Below the pieces are notes generated by a model. The model was not told the DNA's origin, searched no databases, and saw only the letters and a program-made list of their open reading frames with translations. DNA of 64,000 nt from Mauremys mutica (lineage: Eukaryota > Chordata > Testudines > Geoemydidae): positions 46,441,563-46,505,562 of the forward strand of contig NC_059080.1 of the NCBI RefSeq assembly GCF_020497125.1, written 5' to 3'. Shown here in pieces: positions 56,142 through 64,000 of the stretch. The translations under genes were made by a program, and so were the position numbers. Positions within the stretch are counted from its first letter, which is position 1, and the number at the start of each line of letters is the position of its first letter.

Positions 56142-57182
56142 TCAGGCCCCCTGCCCAGAGGGGCTGATCATCTCTTGAAGCACCAGGTGGAGCAGGTGGT
56201 TCTGCTCGGGGCTGAGCAGTGGCCAGAGCTCAGCCTGCAGCACTTTGAGCGCCTCCAGGTCCTTCTCCTGACAGGCCATGACAGTGGACTGCAGCAGGAG
56301 GAAGAGGCCTGGGGGCAGGTACCCTGCCTGGGGTAGCTGCCCAGCTCCCGACCCACTCTCGAAGGCCTCCCAGCAGTATTTCTCCAGGGTCTGGGCATGC
56401 TCGGGCAGCAGCTTGGGTAGCGGCGGCTGGAGCAGCAGCAGGAGCAGCACCCGAGACACCTCGCAACGCACCAACACCTCCAGGAAGGCGCCGCTGGGTG
56501 GGCTGGGCCCGGCCTGGGCCAGCAGCTGCGCCTGGGTGAGCACAGCCAGGGCCCCGTCGTAGTCGCGGGTGAGCAGCAGACAGGAGGCCAGCTCGCCCAG
56601 GCAGTGCAGCGCCTCCAGGGGCAGCTCAGCGGCCGCCAGCAGCTCGGCAGCGCGCTGGAAGTGCGGGGCGGCCTGGCCGGGCTGCTCCATATCCCGCAGC
56701 GCCGAGCCCAGCTCCAGGCAGAGCCCGGCCGCCAGCGCCGGCTGCCCCAGTTCCAGGTGCAGGCGGGCGGCGAAGGCGAAGCAGCTGTGCGAGGCCTGCA
56801 GATGCTCGGCGAAGCCGCCGCTCAGGCTCAGCCGCTGCTGCAGGTCCCGCTCCTGGCGCAGGAAGAGGCGCGCGGCCTCGGTCAGGGCCTGCGCCTCGCC
56901 GGGCCCGTGGAAGAGGCTCTGGGCGCAGCGGGCCACGGCCAGCTGGCACCAGGCGGCGTAGGGGAGGCTCTCCTGGGCCCGCAGCTCCCGGGCCAGCACC
57001 CCGAACTGCTCCGCCGCTTCCGACACGTTCGGCTTCCGCAGGAACCGCTTCCGCAGCTTGGCCGACACCAGCCGGTACCGCGCCAGGAAGTCCCCGTCCC
57101 AGCCCCCGCCGGCGCCGGCCGCCCCCAGCACCCCAGGGCCGGCCGGGCCCGAGCCGCCCGCCGCCGCCATCGCCATCGCCAT
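56142..57182 (-). CDS. F8A1: F8A (HAP40, 40-kDa huntingtin-associated protein), intronless
   Basis: 346 residues, stop TGA at 56142-56144. F8A/HAP40 packs against huntingtin, stabilising it, and is linked to Rab5 endosome transport. Matches to the family run the full length: [19 protein letters not shown] (about residue 30), [84 protein letters not shown] and C-terminus ISPSGQG. It is built of TPR-like helical repeats and lacks the long proline-rich insert of human (371 residues). The start is chosen at the first of three in-frame ATGs (57182, 57176, 57170; protein [10 protein letters not shown]); human begins MAAAAAG, so 57170 is also possible. In human the gene lies in F8 intron 22; here it stands next to DKC1. 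Confidence 0.95.
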   Translation of the reverse strand: MAMAMAAAGGSGPAGPGVLGAAGAGGGWDGDFLARYRLVSAKLRKRFLRKPNVSEAAEQFGVLARELRAQESLPYAAWCQLAVARCAQSLFHGPGEAQALTEAARLFLRQERDLQQRLSLSGGFAEHLQASHSCFAFAARLHLELGQPALAAGLCLELGSALRDMEQPGQAAPHFQRAAELLAAAELPLEALHCLGELASCLLLTRDYDGALAVLTQAQLLAQAGPSPPSGAFLEVLVRCEVSRVLLLLLLQPPLPKLLPEHAQTLEKYCWEAFESGSGAGQLPQAGYLPPGLFLLLQSTVMACQEKDLEALKVLQAELWPLLSPEQNHLLHLVLQEMISPSGQGA

Positions 57183-57560
57183 CCCCGCACCGGCTTCCAC
57201 CCGGAAGTGAAACCGTCGCGTTCCAGCCAATGGGCAGCCGCCTTAGCGGAAGAGGCTGCGCAGGACCCCGTCAGGGAAGGGGCGTGGCTAGCGAGAATGC
57301 GCTCCACCCCCTAGAGCCGGCAAGAGGCGGGGCTGAGATTTCCGCGGCCCCTGGGAACGGAACGCGGGGGTTGGTCCCCCCTTCTGCAGGGAGGGGCTGC
57401 AGGGGGGTTGGCTCGGCTCCCCAAAGCCCCGAGAGGCGGAGGGGTGGCGGCTCCCGGGGGAGTGAGGCGGACAGGGGTGTGGTAGCCCAACCTGTCGGGG
57501 AACAGCCCCAGACCCTTGCAGCCCAGCTCATCGGTCCTGAAACCGCACCGTGGGCCCAGG
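57170..57560. promoter_or_regulatory. CpG island / F8A promoter with ETS and CCAAT motifs
   Basis: CpG-dense, no TATA. An ETS/GABP-type CCGGAAGTGA at 57201-57210 and a CCAAT box at 57227-57231 (AGCCAATGGG, NF-Y-like) lie 20-60 bp upstream of the F8A start codons. Confidence 0.6.
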
Positions 57561-58009
57561 GCGCATGTCCCAGCCCCTCCGAGCTACAGCATCACCGTTA
57601 CACAGTGACACAGGCAGCCCACGGGCTCGGCGCTGGGCAAGCCCCACAAACCAGGGCACACCTCATCTGGGAGAAGGGCTAGCTCCCCGAATGCGCCAGC
57701 ATACTCAGCAGCACATCCAGCCCTCCCTGCCTCACCTCAGAGCCTTCATTAGTGTGTATCCATTCACAGAGTCCAAGCGTAGGCTAGTGGCCTCCCAGCG
57801 ACATAAAAACGGTCCAAAGAGGCTACCAGCTCCCAGCACATCAAAACAAGAGGGTAGCAAACAACAAAGTTTCAGAGTGGTATCTGGGTTAGTCTGTATC
57901 AGCAAAAACAAAAACTCATTTGAGGGTGCAGGTTTTGCAAAGGGAATGCCGCACACATCGTGTCTTGATCCAGCCACCACTGAAGGGCTCTGATTAATGC
58001 CAGCAGAAG
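57561..58009. other. Spacer beyond the F8A CpG island
   Basis: The stretch 57869-57912 ('gtttcagagtggtatctggg' onward) is a fragment of the fold-back repeat family's tail. The rest is unassigned. Confidence 0.5.
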
Positions 58010-59460
58010 TGTGACGACCTTGTCTAGCAGGTTATGACCTGCTATGTATACCGATGCCAGTCATAATCGGAGCGGCTGCAGCCTGAGTCATTTATGCTGC
58101 ACCACATAAGTGCAAGAAGCTATGTGCCCCAGGAGCTTCAGGCAGCACCTTGCTATGATAGTGAGTACACTTTCAGGCCATTTATGAGAGCTGCAGTGTC
58201 CCTGAAACGGTTCTCCGGCAGGGAGGCCCTTGCCTGTTTTGAGTCAAGAACCGCTCCTATAAATTTATTCCTCTGAATAGGCATGAAGGTGGACTTGTGT
58301 TTGTTGTCCAGGAGACCTAAGTTCCTGAAAATGGACTGTACGAAGTCTGTGTGCCCTTCCACTAGTTCTTTGGACTGACCTTGACCAACCACTCATCCAG
58401 GTATGGGAAGAGTTTCACTCCCCATTTCCTGATGGAGGTTGCTACCACTGCCATGCATTTCGTGAATACTTTCAGGACTGTCGACAGGCCAAAAGGCAGC
58501 ACTGTGAACTGATAGTGATTCTGGTTTACCACACATGGAAGGTATTTTCTGTGGCCTGGGAAGACGGCTGTGTGAATGTATGCATTCTTCAAGTTGAGAG
58601 CGGCATACCAGTCCCCTGGATCTAAGGAAGGAACAATCGAGGCAAGGGAGACCATGCGGAACTTCAGCTTCTTCATGAACTTGTTGAGGGTCTGAAGGTC
58701 TAGGATGGGTCTGAAATCCCCATTGGACTTTTGCATCAGGAAGTAGCAGGAGTAAAACCCCTGGCCTCTTAGCTCCATGGGAACCTCGTCCACTGCCCCC
58801 ACCCTTAGGAATGACTGCACCTCCTGGGTCAGGAGATCTTTGTGAGAAGGGTCCCTCAAGAGGGACAGCAAAGGGAAGTGGGAAGGAGGGGAAGAAATAA
58901 ACTGCAGGGTAATAGGTAATAATTGGAGATATACCAATCTCCTAGAGCTGGAAGGGACCTTGAAGGTCATCAAGTCCAGCCCCCTGCCTTCACTAGCAGG
59001 ACCAATTTTTGCCTCAGATCCCTAAGTGGCCTCCTCAAGGATTGAACTCACAACCCTGGGTTTAGAAGGCCAATGCTCAAACCACTGAGCTATCCCTCCC
59101 CCCTATATCCCACTTCTACCATTTGAAGCACCCATCGGTCGGAAGTGATGTTGGCCCAAGCCCAGTAAAAGCTGGACAAACGGTCCACAAACGTAGAGGT
59201 GACATCAGTAGTGAAAGTAAGATAAAAAAACTTACCAGGCCCCTGAAAGGGGCAAGGCCTTGGGCAGAAGGGGTGGAGCTGAGGGTCAGCATCCCCCAGC
59301 CAGCCCTTCTGTGCTGCCAGGCCCGTGCTGTCCGGGGCTCTGGCCACGCTGGGTTTCTCTAATAGATGCCGACATGCTTTTTGTCAAAGAAGCGCTCGGT
59401 GCTGGGTCAGGTTGTTGCTCCGAAGAGGGGCACAGCACCGCCTCCATAAGGACTCTAATT
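58010..59460 (-). mobile_element. DIRS-type retrotransposon fragment 1 (pol; SINE inserted)
   Basis: On the - strand: RLSSFYWAWANITSDRWVLQ (about 59200), then after the SINE at 58939-59103 the reverse-transcriptase region GFYSCYFLMQKSNGDFRPIL, FRMVSLASIVPSLDPGDWYA, LPFGLSTVLKVFTKCMAVVA and FPYLDEWLVK (the usual YLDD-type box, second D to E). The RNase-H-like FIGAVLDSKQARASLPENRF follows, and LLGHIAS near 58100. This order is that of DIRS elements (tyrosine-recombinase retrotransposons). Frames are broken, so the element is dead. It starts with the same 104-bp ORF1 start found at 61811. Confidence 0.85.
58939..59103 (-). mobile_element. tRNA-derived SINE with CR1-like tail, inside DIRS
   Basis: Read on the - strand: A box TAGCTCAGTGGTTTGAGCA, B box GGTTGTGAGTTCAATCC and a CR1-like tail 'ggtcccttccagctctagg'. 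It interrupts DIRS pol between GYR and the following LQF-type text. Confidence 0.88.
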
Positions 59461-60198
59461 AGGGATACCCCATAGTTTCCTAAGGGTTAAGTTGGGAGCC
59501 GGGCTTCAGACCCAACTGGTTCTGACCACTGTGCTGTTTTACTCTGTTTATTGTTTCTCCCCCTTAACTGTGTTCACTTTCCCCAAATAAATAACACTTT
59601 GTTTGCACCTTAAACTTGGGTTAAGTTTTACTTACCTGGGGTGCTGGGTGGGGTGTGAGGGATTTTATTTTATCAGGTGATAGATACTGGATGCTGGGGC
59701 CAAATCACAATCTTTTAATTTAGTTTAACTTTTGTCATAACTTCTTTAGTACAACAGGACCTTTTACGTCCTCCGGTGCCAGCAGATCACCCGTAAGTGT
59801 GACCTGAGAGTCTCGAACTTCTGCCCTGGGGAAGGAACCCCTCTTCTACCGGGACGGCAGGGGTGCCCTCATCTCTGAGGCTGCTGAGTGTGAGTATGGG
59901 AGCCCTGGGCCATGTGAGTCGTCCAAGGGGTTCACATCAGCTATTGGAGTGGCATCTGCCACTGGCCAGGAGGCCATGCTGCCAGAACGAGCCCCGGGGC
60001 CATGGCAGTAGAGCATGTATGGTCAGCCTGGAGTCTGCTCCCTCGCAAGATTTATGACTCCACCTGTGATTCGGAGCCTGAGGACCTGCTCCTAAGTGAT
60101 CATGGGGTGCTGTGCTCTTTGGTGCTGAATAATGGTACCGAAAAGGAGAGCAATGCCACTGTGGGAACAGTGCTGTGATGGGGAGTGGGGTGGTGATC
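59461..60198 (-). mobile_element. Probable DIRS gag remainder with an unassigned segment
   Basis: About 59770-60198 reads, in broken frames on the - strand, like continuation of the gag-type text at 61180-61914. The 59470-59760 part ('aaataaataacactttgttt') is AT-rich and unassigned, perhaps another insertion. Confidence 0.4.
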
Positions 60199-61172
60199 GT
60201 AGAATCATAGAAGATTAGGGTTGGAAGAGACCTCAGGAGGTCATCTAGTCCAACCCCATGCTCAAAGCAGGACCAACACCAACTAAATCATCTCAGCCAG
60301 GGCTTTGTCAAGCCGAGCCTTAAAAACCTCTAAGGATGGAGATTCCACTGCCTCCCTAGGTAACCCATTCCAGTGCTTCACCACCCTTCTAGTGAAATAT
60401 TGTTTCCTAATATCCAACCTAGACCTCCCCCACTGCAACTTGAGACCATTACTCCTTGTTCTGTCATCTGCCACCACTGAGAACAGCTGAGCTCCATCTT
60501 CTTTGGAACTCCCCTTCAGGTAGTTGAGGCTGCTATCAAATCCCCTTCACCCTTCTTTTCTGCAGACTAAATAAGCCCAGTTCCCTCAGCCTCTCCACAG
60601 AAGTCATGTGCCCCAGCCCCCTGATTATTTTCGTTGCCCTCCCCTGGACTTTCTCCAATTTGTCCACATCCTTTCTGTAGTGGGGGGCCCAAAACTGGAC
60701 ACAATACTCCAGATGTGGCCTCACCAGTGCCGAATAGAGGGGAATAATCACTTCCCTCGATCTGCTGGCAATGCTCCTACTAATGCAGCCCAATATGCCC
60801 TTAGCCACCTTGGCAACAAGGGCACACTGCTGACTCATATCCAGCTTCTCATCCACTGTAATCCCCAGGTCTTTTTCTGCAGAACTGATGCTTAGCCAGT
60901 CGGTCCCCAGCCTGTAGCGGTGCATGGGATTCTTCCTTCCTAAGTGTAGGACTCTGCACTTGTCCTTGTTGAACCTCATCAGATTTCTTTTGCCCCAATC
61001 CTCCAATTTGTCTAGGTCCCTCTGGACCCTATCCCTACCCTCCAGGGTATCTACCTCTGCCCCCAGTTTAGTGTCACCAGTGAACTTGCTGAGGGTGCAA
61101 TCCATCCCTTCATCAAGATCATTAATAAAGATGTTGAACAAAACTGGCCCCAGGACCGACCCCGCTTGATAC
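60199..61172 (-). mobile_element. CR1 LINE inserted in DIRS gag
   Basis: On the - strand: [76 protein letters not shown] and [20 protein letters not shown]. The catalytic box reads FTGD where CR1 has FADD, so the copy is inactive. The frame stays open for about 200 codons, then breaks before the tail. 5'-truncated. Confidence 0.93.
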
Positions 61173-61179
61173 CGGCTGC

Positions 61180-62420
61180 CAACTAGGCATGATGGGGAGC
61201 AGTGTCGCAATTCAGAGCGGTGGCAGGACCATGAGCTGTGCTGCAATTGCGACTGATGCTGAGAGTGCATACAGCATTGCGAATGAGATCGGTGTTGTGG
61301 TGAGAAGTGATGCAGCTGTGGCAAGCACGACCACAGTGTTGAGCCTCTCGAAGATGAGCAAGACTGGGGGCGGTGCCTCACCATCTTTGCCGGCTTGCCC
61401 AAGAACGGTGCTTGTCTTCTTGGAACCAGGCCCTGTGGTGCCTGAGCTGTCCAGGGGAGAGAGCGGTCCTGGGAGGGTCAGAAGGCTCTGCGCCTCCTCA
61501 CATGCCTCTGGTATCGATGATGCTCCTAGGGTCATGTCCCCCTCATGGCTCACCCTATGAGGGGAGTCCATTGGCACCAGACTTGACAGGTCCTCCGCTG
61601 GGTCTGGAGTCAACGGCTCCAGTTGAGTTGTGACTGATTCGGAGTGGCCCGGTGCGGGTCTTTCTCATGGGGGAATGCCCCCAGTCTGACTTTTTTGTCC
61701 TCTTCTTCGGCACCGGAGATGGACAGCGGTGCCATGCTGTCGGCGCTGCCTTCTTGGGTTCCAGAGAGGTGTGTCGGTGCCGGGAGGTGGTTGGTACTGG
61801 GGAACCCAGGCCACGCTGGGTTTCTCTAATAGATGCCGACATGCTTTTTGTCAAAGAAGCGCTTGGTGCTGGGTCAGGTTGTTGCTCCAAAGAGGGGCAC
61901 AGCACCGCCTCCATGAGGAGGAATTTCAGCTAACTGTCTGTCGTCTTCTTAGTTTTAGGTTTGAAATTCTTACAAATCTGAAACTTTTCTTGGATGTGAC
62001 CATCTCTAGGCACTTCAAATAACTGTCATGGGGATCACTTATTGGCATGTGTTTGCAGCATGCCACACACTGTTTGAAGCCCTGGGACCAAGGCATGCCC
62101 TGAAGACCGGGCAGGCTAGCCCCGCAGGGCAGGAGTTTACAAGTATTCTAACTATTAACTAACTATTTACACTTATTTACAGTTTATTTGCAGGAAGAAG
62201 ATCACTATAGGGTATTGCTTGGTGAGCAAGAGATAAGAGTGGAAAGAAGGAACTGAGGAGGCAATGGGCAGGTGCCTATATGCTGGACCATGGAGGCGCC
62301 ACTCCAGAGTCAACATGACAGATACCATTAGGAGAAAAATGTCCTGCAACGGTACAGGCGATGCGCACACTCCTCTGTTGGAATGGACATGAGCAAACAC
62401 TCAAAGAAGAATCATAAATA
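61180..62420 (-). mobile_element. DIRS-type retrotransposon fragment 2 (gag-like ORF1 and leader)
   Basis: Begins (- strand) with an ATG at 61914 and SLEQQPDPAPSASLTKSMSA, then basic Ser/Pro text SRHRHTSLEPKKAAPTAWHR and CPSPVPKKRTKKSDWGHSP typical of DIRS ORF1. The frame shifts near 61580. Region 61930-62420 upstream is its likely leader or terminal repeat. The ORF1 start duplicates 59344-59447. Confidence 0.7.
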
Positions 62421-62847
62421 ACATCAGTCATTTTGCCAGTATCCCAGAGGGACCTCTAGACAGCAGTTTTTCTCATTAGCCAGAGAGAGTCAGTTCCAAA
62501 CCTTTAATAGTCATAAACCTGCCTTATAGCATCTCATTTCCTGTTTGCAGAACTCAGCTCTCATTCCTAACTGCCATGGACCCCTTCCTTCCAGCTTTCC
62601 ATCCTTTTTCCTGTTTCAAGGCATGTCAGCCAAAACAATCTCCTTTGCAGTTTGAATAGCACTAAGGAGGAAAAGAATAATTGCTTTGGGCCAGACTGTC
62701 GACCCCCTATTCACAAGGGTGACCTAATTCCAATGGGACTACCCATATGAGTAAGGCCAGGTCTGTACCTAAAAATTAGCTTGATCTAGCTATATCATTC
62801 AGGGCTGTGAAAAATGTTGCACTCTGTGCAATGTAGTGAGGTCCATC
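62421..62847. other. Spacer between DIRS and hAT remains
   Basis: Nothing recognised. Confidence 0.5.
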
Positions 62848-64000
62848 CAGGGCCGGCTTTAGGAAGTGCGGGGCCCAATTCGAACAGTTTTGACGGGGCC
62901 CCTGCAGGGATGACTAAAAAAAAAAAAAAAAAAAAAACCACAACCCCCCCCTTTCATTTCTTCCATGTATTATTTACTTTCCACGACTATATACATAATA
63001 ACAAAATTATATATTACATACATTACATCATATTATAAATATCAATATTTATTGTACACCTCACCTATGTTTTTAAAACTTTATCTTCCTCGCTTTTTGT
63101 TTGACAAAATCTTTCAGTAAATTGCCTAACTCTAACCTCTTCATTACTTCCCATTCAATTGACATGATTGCCAAATTGTTTAATCGGTCTTCCTGCATCG
63201 TTGATCGCAGATATGTTTTAATTAGATTTAGCTTCGAGAAATTCCTCTCTCCTGAGGCTACAGTTACTGGAATAGTCAGGAAGATTCGAATTGCTATAAA
63301 TAAATTTGGGAATCCTGTTGATCGGTTATTATATGCAAGAAATTGAAGGATTTTTAGGGGGTTTCTACAATCAGATGAAATAATTGGCTTTAATGCTTCC
63401 AGTTCTTCACAAAGCATGTAGCCATTTATGTCAACTGATTTTACAGTTGAAACTTGTTCATTTTCCTGCACTAATTTCACATCTGTCAATGCAAGTTCCA
63501 GATCTGCAGCAGCTTTTCGTATGGTGTCCTTGGGAAGATTTTTGAATTTGCATAAAAATCCAAATAAACTTTCATGCTTTTGTAACTGTTCAAACCTTGG
63601 TTCAAGTGACTGTAAAGCTTTGTCTAACACTTGATTGAAGCACTGCACTCTGTAAACTCCTTTGGGTCAGAAAAAGGCTCATCTGCAGACTCGTACTAAA
63701 ACTGTTTTTTTCGTTTGTGCAAACGTTTAGTCTGGAATACTAGAGTCACATCTAGATCTTTGGCAAGTTCATTGGCACCAGTTAACACTTCCTGAAAACC
63801 CTTCTCTCTGTACATTTTTAACCAGTTACAAAGCTTTTCAAATGAAGAAATTCCTGCAGAAATATCCATTGTATCACTCTGCAGCTCTTTGCTCACAAAA
63901 TTCACTTGAAAAAGTAAATCATGCCAGAAAACTAGGAGATAAAAGTCTTAGCCTGACCTGTTGCAGACCTTTTGCATTCTCCCCTCTTGATGTATTTGAT
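62848..64000 (-). mobile_element. hAT transposon, 3' part, runs off the window
   Basis: The end CAGGGCCGGCTTTAGGAAG at 62848 is its terminal repeat, shared with the MITE at 17504. An A-run (62918-62937) and an AT-rich 3' region precede the transposase remains. The other end lies beyond 64000, so length and target duplication cannot be checked. Confidence 0.8.
63073..63905 (-). pseudogene. hAT transposase C-terminal remains, frameshifted
   Basis: The 191-codon frame 63648-63073 carries the hAT C-terminal dimerisation region: FPNLFIAIRIFLTIPVTVA, SGERNFSKLNLIKTYLRSTM and QEDRLNNLAIMSIEWEVM. An upstream piece (63905-63696, FEKLCNWLKMYREKGFQEVL) is in another frame, so at least one frameshift separates them. 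The catalytic DDE domain would be upstream, beyond the window. ZMYM1-like hAT sequences look similar. Nuclear transposase by family; inactive here by inference. Confidence 0.82.

Noticed and set aside
57183..57230. Upstream extension of F8A to 57230
   Set aside because: The extra 16 codons would begin at TTG, not ATG, and overlap the ETS and CCAAT promoter motifs.
56569..57682. Plus-strand open frames of 130-236 codons opposite F8A
   Set aside because: Antisense shadows of the GC-rich F8A coding sequence.

Overview
This window is vertebrate nuclear DNA, most likely from a turtle. Evidence for a sauropsid or turtle source: (1) three 5'-truncated CR1 LINEs; (2) two tRNA-derived SINEs whose 3' tails copy the CR1 tail, as in the turtle polIII/SINE; (3) DIRS-type retrotransposon fragments; (4) many hAT-type elements with 8-bp target duplications. 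I cannot name the species.

Three protein-coding genes are recognised. MPP1 (p55, a membrane-scaffold MAGUK) is on the + strand. Eleven coding exons from 7910 to 33976 encode the last 432 residues, and the first coding exon is not seen, so the first 7.9 kb is probably intron 1 or upstream DNA. DKC1 (dyskerin, the pseudouridine synthase of H/ACA RNPs and telomerase) is on the - strand. All 15 coding exons are present from 51897 down to 37063 and encode 516 residues. The exon phases close without a break, but one intron uses a GC donor. F8A (HAP40, the huntingtin partner) is an intronless - strand gene at 56142-57182. MPP1 and DKC1 converge tail to tail, with candidate poly(A) signals at 35062 (+) and 35823 (-) about 0.75 kb apart, the same arrangement as on human Xq28. 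CpG-rich promoters lie at 51540-52300 (DKC1; five CACGTG boxes and a YY1-like motif at the start codon) and 57170-57560 (F8A; ETS and CCAAT motifs).

Layout: 1-7.9 kb flank with nested DNA transposons; 7.9-34 kb MPP1, with a repeat-rich 9-kb intron 5; 34-35.1 kb MPP1 3' UTR; 35.8-37.1 kb DKC1 3' UTR; 37.1-51.9 kb DKC1; 52.3-56.1 kb spacer with a CR1; 56.1-57.6 kb F8A and its CpG island; 58-62.4 kb a mosaic of DIRS fragments, a SINE and a CR1; 62.8 kb to the end, the 3' part of a decayed hAT transposon with transposase remains.

The most interesting signal is inside DKC1. Two pairs of intronic non-coding RNA candidates, all on the host strand, recur in the same order: a long (about 250 nt) C/D-like RNA then a short (about 80 nt) C/D-box snoRNA in introns 6 and 7, and again in introns 10 and 11. 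Dyskerin is itself an snoRNP protein, and human DKC1 is known to host snoRNAs (of the H/ACA class). One long copy carries a D' guide that appears complementary to a conserved stretch of 28S rRNA, recalled from memory and not searched.
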